Source of the DNA: Pseudomonas sp. Root562
GTDB taxonomy: Bacteria; Pseudomonadota; Gammaproteobacteria; Pseudomonadales; Pseudomonadaceae
Direction of reading: 5' to 3'
Assembly: GCF_001427125.1 (NCBI RefSeq)
Contig: NZ_LMGK01000020.1
Location: 19,942 to 83,941, forward strand
DNA length: 64,000 nt
Positions 51,197 through 60,185 of the stretch are shown piece by piece. The notes under the pieces were generated by a model. The model ran no database searches, had not been told where the DNA came from, and saw only the letters and a list, made by a program, of their open reading frames with translations. The position numbers were made by a program, and so were the translations under genes. The number at the start of each line of letters is the position of its first letter. The first letter of the stretch is position 1.

Positions 51197-51955
51197 ATGT
51201 CGCGTTTTCCCGGTCTGTGGATGCTATGCCTGAGCCTTGCGCTGCCGTGCATGGCTGACGAGTCGAAACCTGAACACATGGTGTATCTGCGCAACGTCGA
51301 TCCCGGCATTGAGCAGGACATCCGGTATGCCGGCGCCCATAACTTCACCGGTCATGCGCTGGATGGCTATCAGGCAGCCGAGTGCCTGTTGGCGGCGGAT
51401 GCAGCCAAAGCGCTGTCACGGGTGCAATCGGCGCTCAAGGCCGAGGGCTACGGCCTGAAAGTCTTCGACTGCTACCGCCCCCGTCGTGCCGTGGCCGACA
51501 TGGGACGTTTCGCCAACGAACCGGGCGACCCGCGCAAGGCCGAATTCTACCCGCGGGTAGACAAGCAGGACTTCTGGCGCCTGGGTTACGTGGCGCGGGT
51601 CTCCAACCATTCACGGGGCGGCACCGTCGACCTGACCATGACCGGCCCCGGTGCACTGCCCGCAGACAACTGGACACCTGCCGCCACACCGGTCGATTGC
51701 ACCGCCGACGTTGGCCAGCGCTGGCACGACGGCGCGGTCGACATGGGCACCGGGTTCGATTGTTTTGATGAACGTGCCCATACTGACTCTCCATTGATCA
51801 GCGCGGCGGCCAGGGACAATCGCCAGCGACTCAGCCGTGCCATGGAAAAGGAAGGGTTTACCGGCTACGCCAACGAGTGGTGGCACTTCACGTATACCCG
51901 GGACCCGTCATTGAAGACTGTCATGGACTTCCCCATTACCCCGCTTGCGCCATGA
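51197..51955 (+). CDS. D-alanyl-D-alanine dipeptidase (VanX/DdpX type)
   Basis: The 252-residue protein has a signal peptide (WMLCLSLALPCMA) and the zinc peptidase family M15D motifs: FDCYRPRRAVADM, SNHSRGGTVDL (Zn His and Asp) and EWWHF (catalytic Glu, Zn His). It cleaves D-Ala-D-Ala, here presumably for periplasmic peptide recycling rather than vancomycin resistance. The ATG at 51197 suits the AAGGAG at 51182; a TTG at 51191 is too close. The stop overlaps the next start (ATGA). Confidence 0.92.
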   Translation: MSRFPGLWMLCLSLALPCMADESKPEHMVYLRNVDPGIEQDIRYAGAHNFTGHALDGYQAAECLLAADAAKALSRVQSALKAEGYGLKVFDCYRPRRAVADMGRFANEPGDPRKAEFYPRVDKQDFWRLGYVARVSNHSRGGTVDLTMTGPGALPADNWTPAATPVDCTADVGQRWHDGAVDMGTGFDCFDERAHTDSPLISAAARDNRQRLSRAMEKEGFTGYANEWWHFTYTRDPSLKTVMDFPITPLAP

Positions 51956-52674
51956 ACAATCTGATCAAGGCCTGGTCGTTTCTGGTGCTGTTGCTGCCCG
52001 CTGCAGTCGTGGCCCAGGTACTCGACGACAGCGATCAGCTGATTGTGGTCACCAGCAAAAACTGGGATGCCATCCAGGGCATCGCGCAACGCTATGAACG
52101 GCACGGCGACAGCTTTGAAAAATTCGAAGCGGCGTTTCCCGTGGTGCTCGGAAAACACGGCATGGGCTGGGGCAAAGGCATGATTGTCGTGAAGGACCCC
52201 TCGGGACCGGTAAAACAGGAAGGCGATGGCAAGGCCCCGGCCGGTGTGTTCAAACTGGGAACCGCGTTCGGCTATGACACCTCTGCCGCCACCCGCCTGC
52301 CGTATCTCGCACTGACGCAAACCCTCGAATGCGTGGATGACAGCCAGTCGTCGCGCTACAACCAACTGGTCGACAACGGGACACTCGTCGGGGACTGGAC
52401 CAGCGCCGAACGCATGCGCCGCAAAGACGATTTGTATCGCCAGGGCATTTTCATCGAACACAACACACCGGCCATCCCCGGCGCAGGCTCGTGCATCTTC
52501 CTGCACATCTGGCGCGGCCAGACGACACCGACCCGAGGCTGCACTGCAATGGCCGCGGAAGACATCGCGCGGTTGTTCAACTGGCTCGACCCGCGCCGTT
52601 CCCCACTGCTGGTGCAATTGCCCGAGGCACAGTACGAGCAGTGGCGTGAACACTGGAAGCTTCCGCCTCGCTGA
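51952..52674 (+). CDS. L,D-transpeptidase (YkuD domain)
   Basis: The 240-residue protein has a signal peptide (AWSFLVLLLPAAVVAQV). A YkuD domain follows, with the catalytic His in IFLHIWRG and catalytic Cys in TPTRGCTAMAAEDIARL. Such enzymes form meso-DAP crosslinks or attach proteins to peptidoglycan. It forms an operon with the D-Ala-D-Ala dipeptidase (ATGA overlap), so cell-wall peptide processing is likely the joint function. Its last 98 bp overlap antisense with the convergent sterol-desaturase gene. Confidence 0.9.
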   Translation: MNNLIKAWSFLVLLLPAAVVAQVLDDSDQLIVVTSKNWDAIQGIAQRYERHGDSFEKFEAAFPVVLGKHGMGWGKGMIVVKDPSGPVKQEGDGKAPAGVFKLGTAFGYDTSAATRLPYLALTQTLECVDDSQSSRYNQLVDNGTLVGDWTSAERMRRKDDLYRQGIFIEHNTPAIPGAGSCIFLHIWRGQTTPTRGCTAMAAEDIARLFNWLDPRRSPLLVQLPEAQYEQWREHWKLPPR

Positions 52675-53677
52675 CCAAAGGACTGCACTTTGCCTGGCGC
52701 AGCTTTGCTGCAGTTTCCACGAACGGCATGACGATCAGGCTGTAGAGGGTCAGGTAACGCTCGTCCGCTTCACCGGTGCCAAACCGGATGGATTCGGGTT
52801 TTGACTGCGTGACGTAGAGCGTGCCGAACATCCAGTCCCAGAGCGACAAGTTGACCCCGTAGTTTTTGTTGAAGTGTCGAGGCGCATCGCTGTGATGAAT
52901 CTGGTGTTGCGCCGGGCTGTTCAGCACATGCTCGACTACCGGTCCGAACGAAAGCCAGACATGACTGTGCCGCAGGTTTGCCGCCAGCGCATTGAGGATG
53001 AACACCATGTAGGTCACACCAAACAGTGTGTAGCGGCTGATCTCCCCGCCACAGGCATACCAGAAGACACCGGCGAAGGCGCTGATGAAAACGATATCAA
53101 TCAACCGCCCGACTATTATCTCGCTGAAATGCACGCGACTGGCCGTCACCGGAACCAGCACCGACGCCGAATGATGAACCTTGTGAAACGCCCACAGATA
53201 ACGGGAATGAAAGGCACGATGTACCCAGTAATGAATGCAGTCCTGTAGCAAAAATACGCCCAGCCCGTAGAGCAAGGACAGCGCCAGATGTTCCTCCATC
53301 TGCACCCGTGCGCCCCACAGGTGCGTGAAAAAACGGATGTAATCGCCGGAACTCAGAACATACGGATCAACCAGCCCGACCACGGGCACGACCAGCATGA
53401 CCTTGAGGATCGCCCGCACAAAGTAATAGCGGTAATCGAGCAATGCCGAAGGATGAAAATGCACACGGTTGCCGCCGATGAATTGCCAGAACGTACGCGC
53501 ATTGGTCAGGCCACGGGGCTTCCTGAAACGGAACAACCCATAGGCAACGACATAGGAGATGAAAAGGAATGCCACACAGAGGCGGCCATTGAGGTCGAAC
53601 AGACCGAGGAACCGCTCGCTGACAGGCGCGATCACCCAGCGAAACAGGTATTGGTAGAACGGTGCGAGAACATCCAT
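52577..53677 (-). CDS. Sterol desaturase / fatty-acid hydroxylase family membrane protein
   Basis: The 366-residue protein has several membrane helices and the di-iron histidine boxes HYWVHRAFH, HKVHHSAS and, near the C-terminus, QHQIHHSD. It is a non-haem di-iron oxygenase of the fatty-acid hydroxylase superfamily; substrate unknown. After the conserved domain (~325) a low-complexity tail follows (SSVHATARTVPRAIAPAV), encoded antisense to the L,D-transpeptidase C-terminus. That tail may come from loss of an earlier stop codon. The ATG at 53677 opens a hydrophobic N-terminus. Confidence 0.9.
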   Translation of the reverse strand: MDVLAPFYQYLFRWVIAPVSERFLGLFDLNGRLCVAFLFISYVVAYGLFRFRKPRGLTNARTFWQFIGGNRVHFHPSALLDYRYYFVRAILKVMLVVPVVGLVDPYVLSSGDYIRFFTHLWGARVQMEEHLALSLLYGLGVFLLQDCIHYWVHRAFHSRYLWAFHKVHHSASVLVPVTASRVHFSEIIVGRLIDIVFISAFAGVFWYACGGEISRYTLFGVTYMVFILNALAANLRHSHVWLSFGPVVEHVLNSPAQHQIHHSDAPRHFNKNYGVNLSLWDWMFGTLYVTQSKPESIRFGTGEADERYLTLYSLIVMPFVETAAKLRQAKCSPLVSEAEASSVHATARTVPRAIAPAVGNGAGRAS

Positions 53678-54107
53678 GAACGGCTGCCCCCTTTCGAAGC
53701 AAGTACGTTGTTGGCCAGATTGGAAATGGGTGAAACCCTGTGAGTGACAAGTCCATTTCCGACCAACATCCGTTCATCACATCCAGGCGCACGAGCCCGA
53801 TGACCTGTGCCTTCCCGGTTTGCACCGTACCATCGAGTGCAGACGCTATTGCGGATGTATCTTATTCAGGCTTTTGTGTTTCGGCAACAGGCGTGCCTGC
53901 CTGTTTTGCGATAGTCGCGTCTCACAGCAACGCACTGCTCATGGATATCTTCGGTTCGCCCTGAGTTGTGCGACCTGATGCGTCAATCAAGACCGGGGAC
54001 CTGTAGGAGCGAGCCTGCTCGCGATGAGGGTGGCACATTCACCGTCTGCAGCGACTGACACACCACCATCGCGAGCCTGCTAGCGCCTTCAGGGAGATTC
54101 GGTTTTT
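53678..54107. other. Intergenic region, 430 bp, with a REPIN at 54001-54094
   Basis: It lies between two minus-strand genes. The left part shows no gene I can support; a short plus-strand frame at 53740-53964 has no ribosome site or usual codons. The right part holds a GTAGGAGCGAGCCTGCTCGC arm and an imperfect complement (CATCGCGAGCCTGC), a decayed REPIN. Confidence 0.65.
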
Positions 54108-54644
54108 TCAGAAGTGAATTTCGGCAGCCGGGATCACATCGATCCGCGCTACCGAGCCGGTCAAGTGCGCCAGATCCTTGTTGTGCTCGGCAATGATGTC
54201 TTCGGCGGTGAGGTTACCGTTGTCGACGGTGGAGTGTGCATCCGCCGCCAGTACCACGTCGTAACCCAGTTTCAATGCCTGGCGCACGGTGGCGTTGACG
54301 CAGTAATCGGTTTGCAGCCCGCAGATGACCAAGCGATCGAAATCCTGCACCGGCAGCAGTTTTTGCAGGTTGGTCTGGTAGAACGAATCACCGGTGGTCT
54401 TGCGTACGCGCCAATCCGTGGCCGCAGTCGCCAAGCCTTCAGCCAGTTGCCAGCCAGCGGTGTCATGAGCAAAAGGACTGCCCTCTTCTTCTTCGTGCTG
54501 GATAATCACCACCGGAGCTCCGGCATTGCGCGCACGCGCAGAAAGCTCGTTGATGGTATCGATGACACGCCCGATCTCGAAGCACTCGTATTCGCCTGAA
54601 CACAGAGCCTGCTGGACGTCGATGATTAACAATGCGGTGGTCAT
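54108..54644 (-). CDS. Isochorismatase-like cysteine hydrolase
   Basis: The 178-residue protein has the family triad: Asp in LLIIDVQQALCSG, Lys in TDWRVRKTTGDSFY, and Cys in VICGLQTDYCVNATVR. This subgroup is close to nicotinamidase/isochorismatase-like hydrolases of unknown substrate. The ATG at 54644 follows AAGGAAGGAATC. It sits 68 bp upstream of the ggt stop... i.e. downstream of ggt on the same strand, so they may be co-transcribed. Confidence 0.9.
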   Translation of the reverse strand: MTTALLIIDVQQALCSGEYECFEIGRVIDTINELSARARNAGAPVVIIQHEEEEGSPFAHDTAGWQLAEGLATAATDWRVRKTTGDSFYQTNLQKLLPVQDFDRLVICGLQTDYCVNATVRQALKLGYDVVLAADAHSTVDNGNLTAEDIIAEHNKDLAHLTGSVARIDVIPAAEIHF

Positions 54645-54712
54645 GATTCCTTCCTTGAACATTCAGAGTGGCAGGGGACGAACATAAGTCCGTCCCCCCT
54701 CGAACACAACCC

Positions 54713-56440
54713 TCAGTAACCCAGCGACAAGCCGGTGTTACGCCGCGGATCGTTGGCCCCGTAGAAACGGTTCTTGCCCACCGGTTTGCCATCCAGTGAC
54801 GGCGCGCCAACCAGGATCGCCGCCAGGTGGTTGGCATCCTGCGGGCCGGCAAATTTGTGGCCCCAGCTTTCGAGGATCTTCACCGTATCCGGGCTGGTGG
54901 TGAACGTTTCCAGGTTGGTTTCCTCCGGAAGCCACTGCTGGTGGAATCGCGGTGCATCGACCGCTTCCTGGATGTTCATGCCGTAGTCGATGACGTTGAG
55001 CATGGTCAGCAGAGTGGCCGTGATGATCCGGCTGCCACCCGGCGTACCCACCACCATCACCACTTTGCCGTCCTTGGTGACGATGGTCGGGCTCATGGAC
55101 GACAACGGCGCCTTGCCCGGCGCGATGGCATTGGCCTCGCCCTGCACCAGGCCGTACATGTTGGGCACGCCGATCTTCGAGGTGAAGTCGTCCATTTCAT
55201 CGTTGAGGATGACCCCGGTCTTGCTGGCCATGACCCCGGCGCCGAACCAGTCGTTGAGGGTGTAGGTCACCGACACCGCGTTGCCCCATTTGTCGACGAT
55301 CGAGTAATGGGTGGTGTTGCTGCCTTCGTGGGGCGCTACGCCAGGCTTGAGGTCCTTCGACACCCCGGCCTTCTGCGGGCTGATCGCTTCGCGCAGCTTG
55401 GTCGCGTAGTTTTTGTCGAGCAGATGGGCGATCGGGTTTTTGACGAAATCCGGATCCCCCAGGTAGCTGTTGCGGTCGACGTAAGCGTGGCGCATCGCTT
55501 CGATCTGGTAGTGCATGCCCTGGGCCGAGTGATAGCCCAGGTCCTTCATCGGATAGCCTTCGAGGATGTTCATGATCTGGCAGATCACTACGCCGCCAGA
55601 ACTCGGTGGCGGTGCCGACACCACGTGGTAACCGCGGTAGTCGCATTCGATCGGCGCCAGTTCGCGGGTCTTGTATTTGTCGAGGTCGGCCTGGGTGATG
55701 ATGCCTTTGTTGGCCTGGCTGGACGTGACGATGGCGTCGGCCACCCAGCCTTTGTAGAAGCCGTCGGCGCCCTTCTCGGAAATTTCCCGCAGGGTTTTGC
55801 CGAGGTCCTTTTGCACCAGCTTTTGCCCGACCTGCATTGGCTCGCCGTTGCTGAGGAAAATCGCGCCGGAATCCTTGATATCCTTCTTGAACACGTCGGT
55901 GGCGTATTCCAGCAACTCGACATCACCCTGTTCCAGCACGAAACCGTCTTCCGCGAGTTTGATCGCCGGGGCAATGACTTCCTTGCGCGGTTTGGTGCCG
56001 TATTTGCTCAAGGCCAGTTCCATGCCGGAAACAGTGCCCGGCACGCCGACAGCCAGGTGACCACGGGTGCTCAGGTCCGGCACGACGTTGCCGTCCTTGT
56101 CGAGGTACATGTCGGCAGTGGCAGCCAAGGGGGCTTTTTCGCGGAAGTCGAGGAAGGTCTTGCGCCCGTCGGCCAGTTGAATGGTCATGAAACCACCACC
56201 GCCCAGATTACCCGCCGCCGGATACACCACGGCCAGTGCGTAACCCACCGCGACAGCGGCGTCGACCGCGTTGCCGCCATTTTTCAGAACATCAACGCCC
56301 ACGTGGCTGGCCAGGTGCTGAGCGGTGACCACCATGCCGTTTTCAGCGGCGACCGGGGCCACAGAGGCCGCGTTGGCCGTCAGACAGCTGAGCGCCAATG
56401 AGGTCGCTATCAGCGTTTTGGCAAAAGGTTCGTACTTCAT
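54713..56440 (-). CDS. ggt: Gamma-glutamyltransferase (periplasmic)
   Basis: The 575-residue protein has a signal peptide (LIATSLALSCLTANA). A complete Ntn-hydrolase of the GGT family follows: GGNAVDAAVAVGYALAVVYP, LDFREKAPL, and the autocleavage Thr in SNTTHYSIVDKWG (cut before TTHYS), then MSSMSPTIV-like and TPGGSRIITATLL. It transfers or hydrolyses the gamma-glutamyl group of glutathione. The ATG 56440 opens the signal peptide; the longer frame to 56494 is unlikely. It is followed on the same strand by the isochorismatase gene. Confidence 0.94.
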   Translation of the reverse strand: MKYEPFAKTLIATSLALSCLTANAASVAPVAAENGMVVTAQHLASHVGVDVLKNGGNAVDAAVAVGYALAVVYPAAGNLGGGGFMTIQLADGRKTFLDFREKAPLAATADMYLDKDGNVVPDLSTRGHLAVGVPGTVSGMELALSKYGTKPRKEVIAPAIKLAEDGFVLEQGDVELLEYATDVFKKDIKDSGAIFLSNGEPMQVGQKLVQKDLGKTLREISEKGADGFYKGWVADAIVTSSQANKGIITQADLDKYKTRELAPIECDYRGYHVVSAPPPSSGGVVICQIMNILEGYPMKDLGYHSAQGMHYQIEAMRHAYVDRNSYLGDPDFVKNPIAHLLDKNYATKLREAISPQKAGVSKDLKPGVAPHEGSNTTHYSIVDKWGNAVSVTYTLNDWFGAGVMASKTGVILNDEMDDFTSKIGVPNMYGLVQGEANAIAPGKAPLSSMSPTIVTKDGKVVMVVGTPGGSRIITATLLTMLNVIDYGMNIQEAVDAPRFHQQWLPEETNLETFTTSPDTVKILESWGHKFAGPQDANHLAAILVGAPSLDGKPVGKNRFYGANDPRRNTGLSLGY

Positions 56441-56576
56441 GAGTCGGTCTCTTCTTGTTTTAAAGTCGGAAAATTCGTCAAAAGCAGTAGCCAAGTATGG
56501 TCGGGATTGCGCATTGCGCCTCCCTTGAGAAGCAGTATCCTTAACGCCTGTTCAACAATCAGACGGGGCTAGCGCC

Positions 56577-57089
56577 ATGACTTTCAAATGCACCACCCTG
56601 GCTTCCCCGGTTGGCGAATTGAAGCTGGTGGCGAACGGTTCGAGACTGGTGGCCATCCTCTGGGAAAACGACAGACCGGGCCGAGTGCGCCTGGGACCGA
56701 TGAGCGAAGCGCCGGACTCTCCGATCCTGATACGTGCCGCCGCGCAACTGCGCGAGTATTTCGCCGGCACACGCCGAAGCTTCGATCTGGAGCTGGATTT
56801 TTCCGGAACGGAATTTCAAAAGCAGGTTTGGGCAGCGCTACTGAGCATCCCGTTTGGCGAGACTCGCAGCTACAGCCAGATTGCCGAACAGATCGGCAAC
56901 CCGACCGCGGTAAGGGCGGTTGGAGCGGCGAATGGCAAGAACCCGCTATCGATCATTGCACCGTGCCATCGGGTAATCGGTGCGTCGGGAAAATTGACCG
57001 GTTTTGCCGGGGGGCTGGAAGCGAAAGAACTGCTATTGACGCTGGAGGGCGGACATTGGCCCGCCACAGCGCGCCCGCCTGGCTTCTAA
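56577..57089 (+). CDS. ogt: Methylated-DNA--protein-cysteine methyltransferase
   Basis: The 170-residue protein has the N-terminal ribonuclease-like domain (SPVGELKLVANGSRLVAILW) and the active-site motif IAPCHRVIGASGKLTGFAGG with the acceptor Cys, plus the DNA-binding SIPFGETRSYSQIAEQIG. It repairs O6-alkylguanine in DNA by irreversible transfer to the Cys. Single gene; ribosome site is weak. Confidence 0.93.
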   Translation: MTFKCTTLASPVGELKLVANGSRLVAILWENDRPGRVRLGPMSEAPDSPILIRAAAQLREYFAGTRRSFDLELDFSGTEFQKQVWAALLSIPFGETRSYSQIAEQIGNPTAVRAVGAANGKNPLSIIAPCHRVIGASGKLTGFAGGLEAKELLLTLEGGHWPATARPPGF

Positions 57090-57092
57090 TCC

Positions 57093-57193
57093 TTTAGGAG
57101 CGAGCCTGCTCGCGATGGTCTTCAACGATAACGCGGGAAATCTGAATCCCCGCGGTGTTTGCGAATCCATCGCGAGCAGGCTCGCTCCTACAG
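57093..57193. repeat. REPIN (GTAGGAGC type)
   Basis: Left arm TTTAGGAGCGAGCCTGCTCG, right arm CGAGCAGGCTCGCTCCTACA; the arms are complementary over 17 bp, starting a few bases after the ogt stop. Confidence 0.88.
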
Positions 57194-57207
57194 GGGGGAG
57201 CAATACC

Positions 57208-57645
57208 TCAGGAGAGCTGCGCCTGGTATTCCTTCTCGTATTGTCCTGCCAGCGCTTCTTTCTGCTTGTCGTCGAGCAACTTACCAGCCATCTGGAAGAA
57301 CTTCTGCTCTTCCTCCTTGAGATGGTGATGAACCTTTTCCGACAGCTTCTTGGCGGTCGCGAGCCAGGCCGGGCTGGACATCTCGGTCTCGTCCAGTTCC
57401 TCCATCATTTCGTCCATTTCGTGATGTTCGGCAATCGCATGGCGGCTGAGGTCGACGCCGTTATCGAACTCCATCAGCGGGATGTAGAAATGCCGCTCTT
57501 CAGCGGTTTCATGGGCCTGGAGTTCAGCCTTGAGCTGTTTGTACGCCTCGACCCGCTCGGGGGTGTCGCCACTGGTCTGGATCAGCGCCTTGGCATAGGT
57601 ACGCTGGCGTTCATGGCTTTCGCGCAAGGCTTCGAAAATATTCAC
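57208..57645 (-). CDS. Hemerythrin HHE-domain protein
   Basis: The 145-residue helical protein has HHE-type metal ligands: His in ESHERQR, HETAEERHFYIP, RHAIAEHHEMDEMMEEL and HHHLKEEEQKFF. A di-iron site is expected; the role may be oxygen or nitric oxide sensing or iron handling. The start is GTG at 57645 with GAGGA 6 nt upstream. Confidence 0.9.
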   Translation of the reverse strand: MNIFEALRESHERQRTYAKALIQTSGDTPERVEAYKQLKAELQAHETAEERHFYIPLMEFDNGVDLSRHAIAEHHEMDEMMEELDETEMSSPAWLATAKKLSEKVHHHLKEEEQKFFQMAGKLLDDKQKEALAGQYEKEYQAQLS

Positions 57646-57790
57646 GGATTGTCCTCATCGGTCGCGTTCGGGAAGACGCGTCTTAATCAGTGACATCCGC
57701 GCGCGGGCGACGGTTCCACCCGCGTTGCGCTGATGGAACATTGCCGTCGAGCACGATAGGCTGAGTGTTCACAGCCATAAGGATATAGCC

Positions 57791-58216
57791 ATGACCCTGC
57801 GTATCGAACGCAAGACCAACCCCAGCAACGAAGAGCGCGAGGCGATCCTCGTGCCGCTGCGCGCCTACAATGCTTCGAAATCAGCCAGCCCGCCGCCGGA
57901 ACACATCGCGTTGCTGGTACGCGATGACAACGATCAGATTGTTGGCGGAGTTTACGCCCGGTTGTTTTATCAATGGTTGTTCATCGACCTGCTGGCGGTG
58001 CCGGAACAGGCCCGTGGCCAGGGCATGGGCACGAAGCTGATGGAGATGGCCGAAGACCTGGCCCGGGAAAAGGAATGCGTCGGCCTGTGGCTGGAAACCT
58101 TTGAATTCCAGGCACCGGAGTTCTACAGGAAATGCGGCTACAGCGAAGTCGGACACATCGCCGACTACCCGCCGGGACACAAGCACTTTTTCTTCCAGAA
58201 GCGCTTGAGCTACTGA
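57791..58216 (+). CDS. GNAT-family N-acetyltransferase
   Basis: The 141-residue protein has the GNAT motif in LLAVPEQARGQGMGTKLM and the C-terminal ETFEFQAPEFYRKCGYSEVG. AAGGA precedes the ATG. Substrate unknown. Confidence 0.9.
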   Translation: MTLRIERKTNPSNEEREAILVPLRAYNASKSASPPPEHIALLVRDDNDQIVGGVYARLFYQWLFIDLLAVPEQARGQGMGTKLMEMAEDLAREKECVGLWLETFEFQAPEFYRKCGYSEVGHIADYPPGHKHFFFQKRLSY

Positions 58217-58230
58217 CCAACACAACGCCC

Positions 58231-58318
58231 GTAGGAGCAAAGCTTGCTCGCGATGGTCATGACGCGGTTTCTCAGGAACACCGCGTTATCGTTCATCGCG
58301 AGCAAGCTTTGCTCCTAC
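58231..58318. repeat. REPIN (GTAGGAGC type)
   Basis: Arms GTAGGAGCAAAGCTTGCTCG and CGAGCAAGCTTTGCTCCTAC, perfectly complementary, between a GNAT stop and a lipoprotein gene stop. Confidence 0.9.
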
Positions 58319-58335
58319 GGTTGGATTGCATCAAC

Positions 58336-58686
58336 TCACAGACAAGTGGCCAATGCCGCCAACCGGCGTTTGGCGACGAAGTCGTCCTGTTGCGCGTAGT
58401 AGCTCAACACCGTGCCCGAGGCATCGGTGGTCACGTCCACAAAAGACTCCGCGGAACGGGTGTAGACCGTAGTGCCGCCCTTCTCGGCCGGTTCCAGGTA
58501 CGCAGCAGCGTCAACACCGAATACCGTTTCGTCCTGCCACGAAAACTGCACACACTGGGCGACGTCTTTCGCCGGTTTGTCCGAGTTCAGGGTTTTGTAC
58601 GGGGCTTTGGTGCGCGCATCGTTCATTGCCGAGCCCGCGCATCCCGCCAGCAAGGTAGCGGCCAGCGCCACCATCAGAATTCGCAT
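58336..58686 (-). CDS. Small outer-membrane lipoprotein, unknown
   Basis: The 116-residue protein has a lipobox (ATLLAGCAG) near residue 15 and a soluble domain with two further Cys (VAQCVQFSW, ALATCL). I do not recognise the family. ATG 58686 is chosen; a GTG at 58695 would extend it by three residues. It is divergent from the HTH-like gene at 58833. Confidence 0.75.
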   Translation of the reverse strand: MRILMVALAATLLAGCAGSAMNDARTKAPYKTLNSDKPAKDVAQCVQFSWQDETVFGVDAAAYLEPAEKGGTTVYTRSAESFVDVTTDASGTVLSYYAQQDDFVAKRRLAALATCL

Positions 58687-58832
58687 TGCATTCACTCATC
58701 AGGAAAAAGCGGACTGTATCACCGTGGCACAGGGTATCGTTCTGCTTTACTGCATTTATAACGCGACACCACGCGACGATTCGCGCACCCTGTCGCGCCA
58801 TGACGCTGCATCGCACCTTGACTGGAAGCCCA

Positions 58833-59081
58833 ATGATCCCCAACGCCGAGTTTTACAAACCGACCACTGAATACGCTGACAAACTGATCAGCCAGATAGG
58901 CCAGACGCCCTCCTGGATCGCCAAGCGGATCGGCGTCACCGACAAGCGGATTCGATACATCCTCGACGGTGAGAGGACCGTCAAAGGCGAAACCACGCCG
59001 ATCCAGATGACCTACACCGAGCAGTTTGCCCTCGAATGTCTGGCGGCAGCGGCCAAGGCCAGCAAGAAACAGTCTTCGTAA
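58833..59081 (+). CDS. Small HTH-like protein, 82 residues
   Basis: The sequence MIPNAEFYKPTTEYADKL... contains an HTH-like core (TPSWIAKRIGVTDKRIRYILDGER) resembling Cro/CI-type helices in its SW.AKRIG..DKRIRYI pattern. It may be a small DNA-binding protein. It lies 20 bp before the next small gene. No strong ribosome site is visible before the ATG. Confidence 0.65.
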   Translation: MIPNAEFYKPTTEYADKLISQIGQTPSWIAKRIGVTDKRIRYILDGERTVKGETTPIQMTYTEQFALECLAAAAKASKKQSS

Positions 59082-59101
59082 TCCGTTCCCGAGGAGTGAC
59101 C

Positions 59102-59431
59102 ATGGCGGCATCCGAGCTGCAACATGAACAGGCATTGAACAGGTTTCTCGATGAACGCCCCGAACTGCGCATCGAACTGGACAACCTCAACCCGTTGCTG
59201 GCCCAGGCCAAAGGCGAGACCCTCGCGCAGTTTCGCGAGGAGCGTTTGCATGAAGCCTTCGAAGCCGAAGCCGAGCGCCTTGGTTTGTTTGCCTGGGAAC
59301 TGACCCTGCAATTGACCTCTGCCACACCGCAGGAATACGAGGCCCAGCGCCTTGAGGTGCACCGGGAGGTCGCGGAAATGGCCGGCATGGACTGGCTGGA
59401 GTATTGCGACTTGTACGGGATAAAATCCTGA
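59102..59431 (+). CDS. Small helical protein (DUF6388-like), unknown
   Basis: The 109-residue protein is acidic and helical (QHEQALNRFLDERPELRIEL, AQRLEVHREVAEMAGMDWLEYCDLYG). The GAGGAG ribosome site before ATG 59102 is strong. It probably forms a unit with the HTH-like gene. Family assignment is tentative; function unknown. Confidence 0.7.
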   Translation: MAASELQHEQALNRFLDERPELRIELDNLNPLLAQAKGETLAQFREERLHEAFEAEAERLGLFAWELTLQLTSATPQEYEAQRLEVHREVAEMAGMDWLEYCDLYGIKS

Positions 59432-59456
59432 CCACCGCTCAAGGACGCCATCGCCC

Positions 59457-60161
59457 ATGCTGCCTTCCGCCTCCAGAACTCACGCCAGCCCCGGCCACCT
59501 GCACACACAGAAATGGCGCGGGCGCATCGGCCTGAGCCTGGTGGCCATGCTTTCGGTATTGGCCGGCATGACCGACGCTATCGGTTTCATGGCCAGCGGC
59601 GATTTTGTTTCGTTCATGAGTGGCAACACCACACGCATGGCCGTCGCGATCAGCGCCGGTGACCTGGGTTTGACCTTGCGTCTGGTGATCCTCGTCGCCA
59701 CGTTCATCCTCGGTAACGCGCTGGGGATTATCGTCAGTCGCTGGGGTGGTCGCCGGGCGCTGCCTTTGATGTTGTGCATTGCCGCCCTGCTCTGCGCTGC
59801 AGCGGCATGGCCATACGACACGCAAATGCCGGCCTTGCTTGCGGCGATCATCGCGATGGGCATGCTCAACGCCGCGGTGGAACAGGTCAATGGTTTGCCG
59901 GTCGGCCTGACCTACGTCACCGGTGCCCTGTCGCGTTTCGGGCGTGGGTTGGGACGCTGGCTGCTTGGCGAACGACGCGACGGCTGGCGGGTGCAATTGA
60001 TCCCCTGGACCGGCATGTTTGCCGGCGCAATACTCGGTGCGGTGCTGGAACACCACTTTGGGCTCAAGGCGCTGTTTGCCAGTGGTTTGCTGGCGGCGGC
60101 GCTGGGGGTGTTGTCGCTGAGGATTCCGCGGCGTTGGCAGTTGGGCTACATGCCACGCTGA
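59457..60161 (+). CDS. YoaK/DUF1275 membrane protein
   Basis: The 234-residue protein has about six transmembrane segments and DUF1275 features: LVAMLSVLAGMTDAIGFM, SFMSGNTTRMAVAISAG, NAAVEQVNGLPVGLTYVTGALSRFGRGLG. DUF1275 proteins are inner-membrane, possibly transporters, of unknown substrate. Its start follows a weak AAGGA. Confidence 0.9.
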   Translation: MLPSASRTHASPGHLHTQKWRGRIGLSLVAMLSVLAGMTDAIGFMASGDFVSFMSGNTTRMAVAISAGDLGLTLRLVILVATFILGNALGIIVSRWGGRRALPLMLCIAALLCAAAAWPYDTQMPALLAAIIAMGMLNAAVEQVNGLPVGLTYVTGALSRFGRGLGRWLLGERRDGWRVQLIPWTGMFAGAILGAVLEHHFGLKALFASGLLAAALGVLSLRIPRRWQLGYMPR

Positions 60162-60185
60162 ATTTTGTATCGCCCGCTCTGGTCT

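Noticed and set aside
53740..53964. Short plus-strand gene of 74 residues
   Set aside because: No ribosome site, no recognisable composition, and it lies in a gap with a decayed REPIN.
54827..56401. 524-residue plus-strand open frame across ggt
   Set aside because: Antisense shadow of a well-supported gene.
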